Shown here: positions 6,620 through 14,850 of the stretch, in pieces
Layout: each line of letters opens with the position of its first letter
Numbering within the stretch: the stretch's first letter is position 1
DNA from: CAZAJS01 sp964485635
GTDB lineage: Bacteria; Pseudomonadota; Gammaproteobacteria; Francisellales; Francisellaceae
Reading direction: 5' to 3'
Length of the DNA: 15,345 nt
Assembly (NCBI GenBank): GCA_964485635.1
Contig: CAZAJS010000029.1
Coordinates: 1 to 15,345 of the forward strand
Made by a program: the position numbers and the translations under genes
The notes under the pieces: generated by a model
The model's input: the letters and a program-made list of their open reading frames with translations, nothing else
The model's database searches: none
What the model was told of the DNA's origin: nothing

Positions 6620-7228
6620 TGCGGTTGCTGCATTGATAAATTCAACGCCTTGCTGTATGAGGTTTGTTTTAATGGTTTGATATGCTGTTAGATCAAGCGC
6701 TTTTGTTGCATCTTCAATCAAGCAACATTCAAATCCAGCAGACAGAGCATCTTTCAGTGTATAATACACACAAATATCCGCGCAGAGGCCTGTAATAAAA
6801 ACATGATTCACGCCAAGGGTTTTTAAATAGCCTGCTAAACCGGTACTATGGGCATGTTGATTATCATAAAAACCACTATAACTATCGACATATCGATCCA
6901 TGCCTTTGCGAAAAATAGCTTGGACGGGGCCCATTGCTAAATTCGGATGAAACTCGGCTCCTGAGGTGTTTTGACAACAATGATCCGGCCATAAGGTTTG
7001 TTCAATCCCGTTTAAATCAATTGTTTCAAACGGGACTTTTCTGGCGTGTTGTGAGGCAAAACTTAAATGGTCAGACGGATGCCAATCTTGTGTGGCAACG
7101 CATAATGGAGCGTGTTGGCTTAATCGGTTCACAACAGGCACAATGGTATGGCCGTCAGGAACCGCAAGGTTGCCTCCGGGCATAAAATCATTTTGAATAT
7201 CAACCATGATTAAAGCTTGGCTTGGCAT
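6593..7228 (-). CDS. pncA: Nicotinamidase
   Basis: PncA hydrolyses nicotinamide to nicotinate and ammonia in the cytoplasm (also pyrazinamide in many bacteria). The 211-residue protein has the full isochorismatase-fold set: MVDIQNDFMPGG with catalytic Asp10, Lys108 in FRKGMD, and Cys153 in GLCADICV. The metal-site residues are Asp48 and His50 in QDWHPSDH and His83 in LWPDHC. It follows pncB with a single base between stop and start. Its ribosome-binding site, AAGGAT, lies within the end of pncB about 7 nt from the ATG, so the two are co-transcribed and probably coupled. Product and substrate are consecutive: nicotinate made here is used by PncB. The last codons overlap the convergent pirin gene. 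Confidence 0.95.
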   Translation of the reverse strand: MPSQALIMVDIQNDFMPGGNLAVPDGHTIVPVVNRLSQHAPLCVATQDWHPSDHLSFASQHARKVPFETIDLNGIEQTLWPDHCCQNTSGAEFHPNLAMGPVQAIFRKGMDRYVDSYSGFYDNQHAHSTGLAGYLKTLGVNHVFITGLCADICVYYTLKDALSAGFECCLIEDATKALDLTAYQTIKTNLIQQGVEFINAATALDRFNQHQ

Positions 7229-7229
7229 A

Positions 7230-8648
7230 TTAACAATCCTTGTTTTTATAATGTTGAATTAAAGCATCACGTTGTTGTTTGAGCGTTGTACTAATCCCGA
7301 TTTTATAAACATGAGGATAATTAAAGCGTTTGTGTTCTGCTGGTAATTGCGCTAATCGTTGAGCACGATAATCCGCAATGCTTTGAATGGATTGACAAGG
7401 TTGGCAACGTTTGCCTTGATCAAAAACACAATCAAGCAAAGGTTGTTGAGTCAATGCGTGAATCTGGCGTGATTTGAATGGGTCAAACGGGTGGTGCATC
7501 ATCTTAATCGGTTGTTTATCATCCATTAAAGTAATCACATCGCCAGCAAACATATGTTGTTGATCAAGTAAACGATAAACGGTTTTACGGTCTGGCAGGG
7601 TTGTTTTTTCTTTATTTTCTGAGAGTTTAATGCGCGATTGGTCATGGCAACGTGCCATTTTATAAACCCCATCTAATGCGGCATCAGGATGGCCAATGGC
7701 TAAGCTTGTCCCCACGCCATAAATATCAATCGGGGCTTGTTGTTCTAAGAGACTTTTAATCAGATGTTCATCAAGCTGATTGGACACTGCAATTTTGACA
7801 TGGTGTAATCCGGCTTGGTCTAACATACAACGGGCACGTTTCGATAAGTAGGCTAAATCACCACTATCAAGCCGAATGGCTTTAAGTTGTTGGCCACATT
7901 GTTGCATTTCTTGGGCCACGGTGATGGCATTAGGTAGGCCACTATTTAAAGTATCATAGGTATCAACGAGTAAAACACAATCTTGTGGGCGTTGCTCAGC
8001 AAAGCGGCGAAAGGCCGTTAATTCATCGTTATAGCTTTGAATAAATGCGTGCGCCATGGTGCCAACAGCTGGAATATCAAAAGTTTTTGCGGCCATGACA
8101 TTACTGGTGCCATTAAAGCCACCAATCATCGCCGCCCGTGCTGCATGAAAACCGCCTAAACCTTGCGCTCGACGCAATCCAAGCTCTAGTAATGTTGCCT
8201 GAGGGGCCGTATCACGAATACGGGCGGCTTTAGTGGCAATTAAGGTTTGAAAATTCACAAAGTTCAGCAGTAATGTTTCAATCATTTGCACTTCAATCAG
8301 ATTGCCTTCAATGCGCATCATTGGCGTATTCGGAAATACTACTTCGCCTTCTTTCATCGCATGAATGGAGCCGGTGAAACGAAAATGGGTTAAATAGTCT
8401 AAAAAATCCTGTTGAAAACCTTGATCTTTCAGATAAGCAATATCTTGCTGAGAAAAATGCCATTCAGATAAAATATCTAATAATGTTTCAAGACCAGCAA
8501 AAATCGCATAGCCACCTTGGAAGGGTAGTTTTCGAAAAAAATAGTCAAATACAGCCGTTTGATCTCGTTGTGGACTATTAAAGTAAACTTGCGCCATGGC
8601 TAATTGATATTGATCGGTGTAAGTGGCACTGATAAGTGAGTTAATCAT
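7230..8648 (-). CDS. pncB: Nicotinate phosphoribosyltransferase
   Basis: PncB condenses nicotinate with PRPP to nicotinate mononucleotide, driven by ATP, and feeds NAD synthesis. The 472-residue protein opens with LISATYTDQYQLAMAQVYF and has FDYFFRKLPFQGGYAIFAGL (34-53). LELGLRRAQG and GGFNGTSN precede GTMAHAFIQSY, which holds His200, the likely phosphorylated residue. LLVDTYDTLNSG and AIRLDSGDL bind the phosphoribosyl group, and YGVGTSL completes the barrel. The C-terminal segment has a CQPC motif (about residue 418). The ATG at 8648 gives the standard N terminus but lacks an obvious Shine-Dalgarno sequence. It lies 89 bp after the helicase gene on the same strand and 1 nt before pncA. The NAD salvage assignment is firm. 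Confidence 0.96.
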   Translation of the reverse strand: MINSLISATYTDQYQLAMAQVYFNSPQRDQTAVFDYFFRKLPFQGGYAIFAGLETLLDILSEWHFSQQDIAYLKDQGFQQDFLDYLTHFRFTGSIHAMKEGEVVFPNTPMMRIEGNLIEVQMIETLLLNFVNFQTLIATKAARIRDTAPQATLLELGLRRAQGLGGFHAARAAMIGGFNGTSNVMAAKTFDIPAVGTMAHAFIQSYNDELTAFRRFAEQRPQDCVLLVDTYDTLNSGLPNAITVAQEMQQCGQQLKAIRLDSGDLAYLSKRARCMLDQAGLHHVKIAVSNQLDEHLIKSLLEQQAPIDIYGVGTSLAIGHPDAALDGVYKMARCHDQSRIKLSENKEKTTLPDRKTVYRLLDQQHMFAGDVITLMDDKQPIKMMHHPFDPFKSRQIHALTQQPLLDCVFDQGKRCQPCQSIQSIADYRAQRLAQLPAEHKRFNYPHVYKIGISTTLKQQRDALIQHYKNKDC

Positions 8649-8675
8649 GATTGAAGGTATTAAACGTCAGTAGTA

Positions 8676-8690
8676 GTGCTATCCTAGCAC
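8676..8690. repeat. Small inverted repeat in the helicase/pncB gap
   Basis: GTGCT (8676-8680) and AGCAC (8686-8690) are perfect 5-nt arms around a 5-nt spacer. It sits 28 nt upstream of the pncB start in an 89-bp gap. It is too short and lacks a T-run for a terminator, so it may be an operator half-site pair or chance. No clear promoter is visible in the gap. Confidence 0.25.
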
Positions 8691-8737
8691 GGTTTGCTGG
8701 TAAATTAAATAAAATCAAAGCGCTGGCAGTGGCCTTC

Positions 8738-11700
8738 TTATGTGGCAGAATGCTCATGCATAATGGCATTAAGCAAGTTAACTTTCTTTAACTGATCGAC
8801 GTGATTGACTTGTGTTTGGCCTAAGGCGGGATTGCCAACGACAATGGCTAATGTCTGAGCACGAGATAAGGCCACATTTAAACGGTTCGGGTCAAATAAA
8901 AAATCAATCCCCCGTGGTGAGTCATTTGCATCACTGGCACATAAGCTTAAAAAAACAATCGGGGCTTCTTGTCCTTGAAATTTATCAACACTGCCGACAT
9001 GGGCTTGAGGGCCTAACGCATCTTTTAATTGACGGACTTGATGGTTATAAGGGGCGACAAACAGGATATCATCCCAAGTAATCGGGCGTGTTGGTTCTAA
9101 GTCCAATCCTGTATGAAAAGTTCGTCCAAGCAATTGTTGTGTTGTTTTGACAATGCAATCGATTTCTTCTGGTGAAGATTGGGTATTGCCTTGATGCTCA
9201 ATCGGTAAAAAAACAATACCAGCTTGTTGACGAATGGGGCATTGATCTGTTGTGTGTTCTGGTATTTCAAGAATCCGGTGATCATTAGCGGGCAATGAGA
9301 TTAATTGGCCATCATAAATTTGTTGGCTTAATAGGTGATTAATGCGACTGTGCAACCGGAAAGTGGTGGCTAAAAAAACTCCCATATCATCACGAATGGT
9401 GGCTGTATCATGGACTAAATAGTCTAATACAGATAAACCGCTTTCCCCAGGGTGAGAACCTTGGATGGGTTGGCCTAATTGCATCTGATCGCCCATTAAA
9501 ATTAAGTTATCTGCACAGCGACTGATGCCGACTAAGTTAGCAGCAGACACTTGGCCAGCTTCATCGACAATTAGATAATCAAGGCGTTTGGCCATATCAT
9601 CTCGGGCAAACCCCCAAGCCGTGGTCCCAATGACACAGGGGCCTAAGCTGTTTAGTTGAAGTTGATTTGTTTTAAGAGTCTTGATGTCTAAAGAACTAAG
9701 CGATTCATCTGTTTCTTTGGTACAGAAAAATTGTGCCTGAATGCCTTGTTCTCGACAATAAGCTGCGGTGCTTTTTAACAAATGGTTGATCGCTTTATGA
9801 CTATTGCTAGTAATGCCAATGGCGGCACCGTGACGTAAACGCTCGGCAATGATTTGTTTCCCTGTAAATGATTTGCCGGCTCCAGGAGGCCCTTGGATGG
9901 TTAGATAACTATGATCAAGATTGGCGACAATTTTTAAAATAGCTTTTAACTTCGCTTCAGGTGATTGTTCCGGTGCTAAGGGGCCTTGATGGTTTTTAAC
10001 GCGAGGTTTGCTCCGGTATAAAAAATCGACAATGGCCGGATGGTGTTGGGCTAAGGTCCCATCGGCATGGGCTCTGGCGACTTGTTTAATGCCTGAAGTG
10101 ATAATATCGGCACTAACAAACTCATCGGGAACCAAGGTGATCATCTCTGGTGGCTCTTGATTGGCTTTAAGCGCAATGCGTCCGGCCGATAAATCACTCA
10201 AAGTTGGTTCAAATGTGACTTTAATTGGATAACCTTGATCAGTTTCTGTGTCTTTAACAAAATATTGTTTGGCTGCCGCCTTAAAGTTTTGTTCTGTATC
10301 AAAAGCATATTCATAAACCAAATTTCTGGCTCGTTGTGAGGCAGCAAAAGGCGGTTGAGATGTGCGCTGACAATTAGCTAAACAATCTAAATCATCTAAT
10401 AGCTCAACATCTTGTGCGGCTAAGCGGTCAAATTGACGCCAAAAAACAGGTTTAGCTTCACGACGGTGAAACTCGGTCATCCACGCTAAGGTTTCTGTGA
10501 CTTGTGCTGTATCTGGATCATCATGGCGTTGTGTTTCAGCTAATTGTAAAAGTTCTTGGCATAGTTGACTGGATTGTTGTTGTTTTTCAATGGCTTGTTG
10601 GCTGACATCACCAACCTGATTGCCAGTAAATACAATACCATGAGCCTGTTGTTGTTCACGAAGCCAGTCGACTAATTCTTGTGTGGAATCACAATCATCA
10701 ATGTTGTAGTCTCGAATAGCGCGTAAATCCGCATCATGTTGCCAGTTTTTGCTAGTCAGACCCTTTGCATAACGAGTTCGCCAACGTTCATAGACCACCA
10801 CAGAGTCTGAACCATTACCAACTTCTGTTTGACGGTGGCCACGATAAAGGTGTTCAATATTTTTAATTGAATAGCGAGGCTGGCCGACGAGTAAGCCAGT
10901 TTTGACAATATGGTATAGATCCACAAAAACGTTATGTCGTAGCAGCTGATCAAGTTCAAATTCACACACCCCATAACGGCCCATTAATTTGCGACACGCG
11001 GCAATTTCATAATTGGCATAATGGTAAATGTGCATGTTTGGATCGGTTTGCCATCGTTGGTACACCCATTGGATAAAGGCTTGAAAAGCCTGTTTTTCTT
11101 CTTGTGTATCATGGGCCCAAAAGTCTTTAAAAACGCGCTGGCCATGATCATCAAAATAACTTGCTCCCCATAAATATTCTAATCCATTTGGTTGTAATGG
11201 ATCGCCTTCAATATCAAAAAATACATCATAATCGCTAGCTGGTGGCAACAGGGCAAGGCCTTTGGGATTCTCGGCATCCGGTTGAATGATCTCAAATAAA
11301 ACTTGATCTGAATGGCCGCTGGCATGTTGGATCGCGGCTTGTTGTTGTAAGCGGGATAAGATGCTTGGATTCAGTCGAGGGACATGGCTTGAAGGGGATA
11401 AATGGGCTAATTGACGCATCGTCGTGATGCCAGCTTGTTGTAATTTTTTTATTTGGCTTTTTGTGATATTGGCAACTTGAGATAAGTGGTCTTGGTCAAT
11501 TAAACAGGCTTTCGCAAAACTTTCCCAATCGGCCCATTGATAACAGGATGACGGGTCTGGTTGATTTTGCGGATCAAAGTTGACCTGTTGTGCCAAAAAC
11601 GCATTTTTTAACTGTTGATAATAGTAAAAAAATTGGGCAGTCCGATATGTTGTGATTTGACCATCGCCTAAAATTAAGGTGATATGCTCAGGTAATGTGC

Positions 11701-12181
11701 CTTGGTCATGTTGTAGCATATCACTATAAGCGCATAATTGAATGATAAAGGCTGGCTTGGCTAAGGCAGCTAATTTGGCATCCCAGACTTCATAGTGAGC
11801 GGTTGCTGTTGTATCCGGATGGTTAGTTTTGATTAAAAAATCAGCAAACCCATGAAAGGCGTCGTGTTGTAAGGCGGCTTGAACGATAATATCATGGCCA
11901 TTGGCCATGGCTTGTTGGGTTGCTTGACGTTTTTCCTGCCAGTTATTACCGGTGATATAGGTAATTTGATAACCTTGTGCTTGCCATCGATCAATCAACT
12001 GTTGCTCATGATCATGGCCTTGTTGGGCTAATAGGCCCATCATAGCATCAGGTTCATCTTGTGCTGGCGCTTGGTCAGGATAGTCGAGTTTGAAACGGTC
12101 CATCCACGTCGCAAAAGGACTGTCCATAAATCGAACTAAGTCAGATGGAGAGAAATAGATTTGCTGGGAATGGCGATCCAT
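8738..12181 (-). CDS. TM0106-family RecB-like nuclease / RNase H-like / SF1 helicase fusion
   Basis: This 1147-residue cytoplasmic protein has three parts. Residues 1 to about 200 look like a RecB/Cas4-type nuclease (TM0106 family), with YFSPSDLVRFM near the start and a probable active site of Asp114 (GFADFLIK) and EVWDAK (131-136). Residues about 315-510 look like an RNase H-like exonuclease fold (RNase_H_2), with FFDIEGDP (321-328), YHYANYE (386-392) and DYNIDDCDST (491-500). Residues about 735-1125 are a superfamily 1 DNA2/Upf1-type helicase: Walker A GPPGAGKS (764-771), Walker B DEAG (873-876), GDQMQLGQP (897-905), DKFQGQE (1066-1072) and NVALSRA (1102-1108). All catalytic motifs look intact, so it is probably an active DNA- or RNA-processing enzyme. 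Its pathway is not established. AAGGA precedes the ATG by 12 nt. It lies 41 bp after the permease gene, probably in one transcript. Confidence 0.88.
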   Translation of the reverse strand: MDRHSQQIYFSPSDLVRFMDSPFATWMDRFKLDYPDQAPAQDEPDAMMGLLAQQGHDHEQQLIDRWQAQGYQITYITGNNWQEKRQATQQAMANGHDIIVQAALQHDAFHGFADFLIKTNHPDTTATAHYEVWDAKLAALAKPAFIIQLCAYSDMLQHDQGTLPEHITLILGDGQITTYRTAQFFYYYQQLKNAFLAQQVNFDPQNQPDPSSCYQWADWESFAKACLIDQDHLSQVANITKSQIKKLQQAGITTMRQLAHLSPSSHVPRLNPSILSRLQQQAAIQHASGHSDQVLFEIIQPDAENPKGLALLPPASDYDVFFDIEGDPLQPNGLEYLWGASYFDDHGQRVFKDFWAHDTQEEKQAFQAFIQWVYQRWQTDPNMHIYHYANYEIAACRKLMGRYGVCEFELDQLLRHNVFVDLYHIVKTGLLVGQPRYSIKNIEHLYRGHRQTEVGNGSDSVVVYERWRTRYAKGLTSKNWQHDADLRAIRDYNIDDCDSTQELVDWLREQQQAHGIVFTGNQVGDVSQQAIEKQQQSSQLCQELLQLAETQRHDDPDTAQVTETLAWMTEFHRREAKPVFWRQFDRLAAQDVELLDDLDCLANCQRTSQPPFAASQRARNLVYEYAFDTEQNFKAAAKQYFVKDTETDQGYPIKVTFEPTLSDLSAGRIALKANQEPPEMITLVPDEFVSADIITSGIKQVARAHADGTLAQHHPAIVDFLYRSKPRVKNHQGPLAPEQSPEAKLKAILKIVANLDHSYLTIQGPPGAGKSFTGKQIIAERLRHGAAIGITSNSHKAINHLLKSTAAYCREQGIQAQFFCTKETDESLSSLDIKTLKTNQLQLNSLGPCVIGTTAWGFARDDMAKRLDYLIVDEAGQVSAANLVGISRCADNLILMGDQMQLGQPIQGSHPGESGLSVLDYLVHDTATIRDDMGVFLATTFRLHSRINHLLSQQIYDGQLISLPANDHRILEIPEHTTDQCPIRQQAGIVFLPIEHQGNTQSSPEEIDCIVKTTQQLLGRTFHTGLDLEPTRPITWDDILFVAPYNHQVRQLKDALGPQAHVGSVDKFQGQEAPIVFLSLCASDANDSPRGIDFLFDPNRLNVALSRAQTLAIVVGNPALGQTQVNHVDQLKKVNLLNAIMHEHSAT

Positions 12182-12222
12182 AACAATGGGTATCCTTTTA
12201 TTAAAATGGGTGATCAGTCATA

Positions 12223-13377
12223 TCATTCAGTCTTAAGGCGTTGGCGTTGTTTTATTTTAAACCAATACACGGCAGGAATAATAAAGATCAGTGTTAAAAT
12301 CGCCGGTGAGGTGATATCACTGATGATGGATTTGATTTGAAATGGTGAAAAAATCACGCCATAGATAATGATGATCATGCTGTAAAGGGCAATTCGTTGA
12401 ATGGTGCTTTTAGCTTTGTTTGGCATAAAGGTATGACAAACATTTTCTGTGGCCTCTTGTGCACCAATAAATGTTCCAATAAAGGCTCCGGTTAAGACTA
12501 GCATTGAAATAAAAGGCGTTAAAAAATGTAAAATCAGATCATTTTGATAAGCGGTTTCTAGCAGCGTTAAGATGGAAGCATTCGATAATCCGGGCTGGGT
12601 TTTAAGATAATGAAGCACTGAATCAGGCAAAGCATAATGACAGGCTAGAATAAAGGCACAAATAACAGTTACCAGTAATAGGCAAGTGGCAATAATGATG
12701 ATAACGGCGGGCTTAGTGTGATTTTGATATTTTTGACCAAAGCGTGGAATGATTGGACTAAAGTTCATGCCAAAAATCATCAGTGGTAAAAAGCCACTGG
12801 CAAAGGTCAATGCACTGATGTCAACGGGTTGACTGATCGGCCCTGTTGGCGTGATTGGTTCAATAAAAAACCATAGGTAAAAAGTCACAAACACAATGGC
12901 AACCAATAAAATAAAAATAAAGCTACTAATCACTCGAATGGTTTTGTCAGTATCAAGCAATGATAAGCCAATAAACACTAAAGGTGCGAAAATGCTGATC
13001 CAATAAGCCAGCCCACCCGGGCGTCGAGACCATCCGAATAGTTGATATAAACTATTGGCATATTCACTATGAATCCCAATGCTATAGACTAATAAAATGG
13101 TAAACGTTGCCAGAAAAAAGACCCAAGCAAAAATCACACGCCAGGTCGTTCCCATTTGCTGCTCGACGATATCGCCGATGCGTCGAGGTTGTGATTGAGA
13201 CAGCGACATACTTGCAAAGAATATGTGGCCAACGGCAATGATGCAAGCGGCTAATAGTGCTACAGCAATAATTAATAAAGGCGTGCCTCCGGTGGCATCA
13301 ACGGGAACATACAATACCCCCGCACCAAAGGCGGTTGCAAATAAACTTAAGAGCCAATAAAGATGTTGTGATTTCAT
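12223..13377 (-). CDS. HAAAP-family amino-acid permease (SdaC/TdcC-like)
   Basis: The 384-residue protein has about 11 hydrophobic segments and the HAAAP (hydroxy and aromatic amino acid permease) pattern: LFATAFGAGVLYVPVDATGG (12-31) in the first helix, ITLLVYSIG-like helix 4 (TILLVYSIG), and GMNFSPIIPRFGQKY in the middle, which corresponds to the F-NHSPIISSF segment of E. coli SdaC. The E. coli relatives import serine or threonine with protons at the inner membrane, so a hydroxy-amino-acid symporter is likely, but the substrate cannot be fixed from the sequence. It is somewhat shorter than SdaC, mainly in the loops. The Shine-Dalgarno sequence is weak. The gene is divergent from the sugar dehydrogenase and is first in the leftward run that continues into the nuclease-helicase gene. 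Confidence 0.86.
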   Translation of the reverse strand: MKSQHLYWLLSLFATAFGAGVLYVPVDATGGTPLLIIAVALLAACIIAVGHIFFASMSLSQSQPRRIGDIVEQQMGTTWRVIFAWVFFLATFTILLVYSIGIHSEYANSLYQLFGWSRRPGGLAYWISIFAPLVFIGLSLLDTDKTIRVISSFIFILLVAIVFVTFYLWFFIEPITPTGPISQPVDISALTFASGFLPLMIFGMNFSPIIPRFGQKYQNHTKPAVIIIIATCLLLVTVICAFILACHYALPDSVLHYLKTQPGLSNASILTLLETAYQNDLILHFLTPFISMLVLTGAFIGTFIGAQEATENVCHTFMPNKAKSTIQRIALYSMIIIIYGVIFSPFQIKSIISDITSPAILTLIFIIPAVYWFKIKQRQRLKTE

Positions 13378-13472
13378 AGATTATTCAAAGCGTCATTGAA
13401 CACAGCTTGCATCATATCATGAAATGATCAATAGGCAAATGGCTCTGAAGGATAGGATGTATTGATTAAAAC

Positions 13473-13481
13473 TGTTAAAAT
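13473..13481 (+). promoter_or_regulatory. Extended -10 promoter element for the sugar dehydrogenase
   Basis: TGTTAAAAT is a TGN extension plus TAAAAT (five of six to consensus) with no good -35. A start point near 13488 would leave roughly 30 nt of leader before the preferred ATG, and would make the TTG at 13490 an unlikely start codon. Confidence 0.38.
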
Positions 13482-13516
13482 TATTTTTATTGAAATTTAA
13501 TAAAAAGGTAATGATG

Positions 13517-14695
13517 ATGCAACAAACTTATCGAATGTCGCAGTTGTTCACGCTATTTTTTATCAGTCTTGGTTTAATGCTTTATCCAAGTAAGGGGATG
13601 GCAGCAGGGAGACATGATTATCAAATTCAAACCGTTGCCCAAGGGTTTGATCATCCTTGGGGGATGGTTTTTTTGCCGAATAAAACGGATTTATTAGTCA
13701 CTGAGAAAAAAGGGATTTTAAAGCAAGTTAATGTTCAAACTGGCCAAGTAAGCACGATCGAGGGCACACCCATGGTGGATTCTCGGGGGCAAGGTGGATT
13801 GTTAGATATTGCATTATCGCCGAATTTTTCTGAAGATCATTGGGTTTATTTGACATGGTCTGGTCGTGATAAGGCGGGTAATACAACGATTTATCTTGGC
13901 CGAGGAAAATTTAATCAATCTAAGCAACGTTTAACTGATTTAACGGTATTGTTTTCAGCTGATCCACATGTGGATGGAACTGGGCATTATGGCGGACGGA
14001 TTGTATTTGATGATCAAGGTTATTTGTATATGACGGTTGGAGATCGTCAATTTAAAAATTTTGGTTCAGATCATGTTGCACAAGATTTAACAACGCATTT
14101 AGGCAAAACATTGCGTTTTAATGCTGATGGTTCGATTCCTGATGATAATCCTTTTGTCGATCAGCCGAATGCTAAGGATGCAATTTATTCATATGGGCAT
14201 CGAAATAGTCAAGGGATGGCGATTTCTCCTGAAACAGGACAGCTGTGGCAAAATGAGCATGGAGAACAAAATGGGGATGAGATCAATGTGATTCAAGCTG
14301 GTGGCAATTATGGGTGGCCGATTGCTACATATGGGGTTTCTTATCGGACTGGTAAACCCTTTGCTCAGACACCTCAGGAACGTCCCGATACGATTGATCC
14401 AGTTTATTTTTGGGGACCTGATGATCCGGAAGGATTTCCGCCATCAGGTTTGACCTTTTATCAGGGTGATGCGTTTAAAGATTGGCAGGGCGATATTTTA
14501 ATGGGCAATTTACGGCATCAGTATTTAGGTCGTTTTACGGTTGATGGGCACCAAGTGGATTTTACTCAACGTTTGTTAGATCAACAAGATTGGCGGATCC
14601 GAGCAGTTACCGTCGGTCCGGAACACGGGTATATTTATGTGTTAATTGATGGGCAAGATGTGCCTTTAGTGCGGTTGGTGCCTGATGAGGGGTGA
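13517..14695 (+). CDS. PQQ-dependent aldose sugar dehydrogenase (YliI-like), secreted
   Basis: Soluble aldose sugar dehydrogenases oxidise aldoses to lactones in the periplasm with PQQ as cofactor. The 392-residue product begins with a signal peptide ending near GMAA. The six-bladed propeller follows, with family motifs FDHPWGMVFLP, RGQGGLLDIALSP, HYGGRIVFDDQGYLYMTVGDR (in two overlapping parts), GKTLRFNADGSIPDDNPF, SYGHRNSQGM, NEHGEQNGDEIN and GGNYGWP. These carry the His and Arg residues that face PQQ and Ca2+. Three consecutive ATGs occur at 13511, 13514 and 13517. AAAAGG at 13503-13508 is best spaced (8 nt) for the last, which is chosen. No PQQ biosynthesis gene is in the window, so the cofactor must be made elsewhere or taken up. 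Confidence 0.93.
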   Translation: MQQTYRMSQLFTLFFISLGLMLYPSKGMAAGRHDYQIQTVAQGFDHPWGMVFLPNKTDLLVTEKKGILKQVNVQTGQVSTIEGTPMVDSRGQGGLLDIALSPNFSEDHWVYLTWSGRDKAGNTTIYLGRGKFNQSKQRLTDLTVLFSADPHVDGTGHYGGRIVFDDQGYLYMTVGDRQFKNFGSDHVAQDLTTHLGKTLRFNADGSIPDDNPFVDQPNAKDAIYSYGHRNSQGMAISPETGQLWQNEHGEQNGDEINVIQAGGNYGWPIATYGVSYRTGKPFAQTPQERPDTIDPVYFWGPDDPEGFPPSGLTFYQGDAFKDWQGDILMGNLRHQYLGRFTVDGHQVDFTQRLLDQQDWRIRAVTVGPEHGYIYVLIDGQDVPLVRLVPDEG

Positions 14696-14738
14696 TATGA
14701 ATTATATGATTGAATTCATCAATGAAAGGTTTTTATTG

Positions 14739-14758
14739 TGATATACTTTAGTAAAGTA
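14739..14758 (+). promoter_or_regulatory. Extended -10 promoter with overlapping operator-like palindrome
   Basis: TGATATACT (14739-14747) is a TGN extension plus TATACT (five of six to consensus). TACTTTA (14744-14750) and TAAAGTA (14752-14758) form a perfect 7-nt inverted repeat around one G, covering the end of the -10 box and the expected start point near 14754. A DNA-binding repressor dimer at this palindrome would block RNA polymerase. The leader to the zinc-ribbon gene would be close to 100 nt and would include the mini-ORF at 14816. Confidence 0.45.
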
Positions 14759-14815
14759 AAAATTAAACTAGTATAAATCAAGCAGTGAAATCTTCATTTT
14801 TAGATGGGGTGAGTA

Positions 14816-14839
14816 ATGTTTAAGTTTTGGTATCAATAA
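14816..14839 (+). CDS. Candidate 7-residue leader peptide MFKFWYQ
   Basis: ATG at 14816 opens a 7-codon frame encoding MFKFWYQ and stopping at TAA 14837-14839. GGGGTGAG at 14806-14813 is a much better Shine-Dalgarno sequence than those of several full genes here. The peptide holds four aromatic residues out of seven (Phe, Phe, Trp, Tyr). Its stop codon touches the AAAAGGA ribosome-binding site of the next gene, so a terminating ribosome would be placed directly at the next start. This looks like a leader or coupling ORF, but it could be chance given its size. No alternative hairpin pair typical of an attenuator was found. Confidence 0.4.
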   Translation: MFKFWYQ

Positions 14840-14850
14840 AAGGAAAAAAA

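Noticed and set aside
13396..13430. ATCAT-GAA-ATGAT inverted repeat in the permease/dehydrogenase gap as an operator
   Set aside because: Five-nt arms in AT-rich DNA are expected by chance, and it does not overlap the promoter element found.
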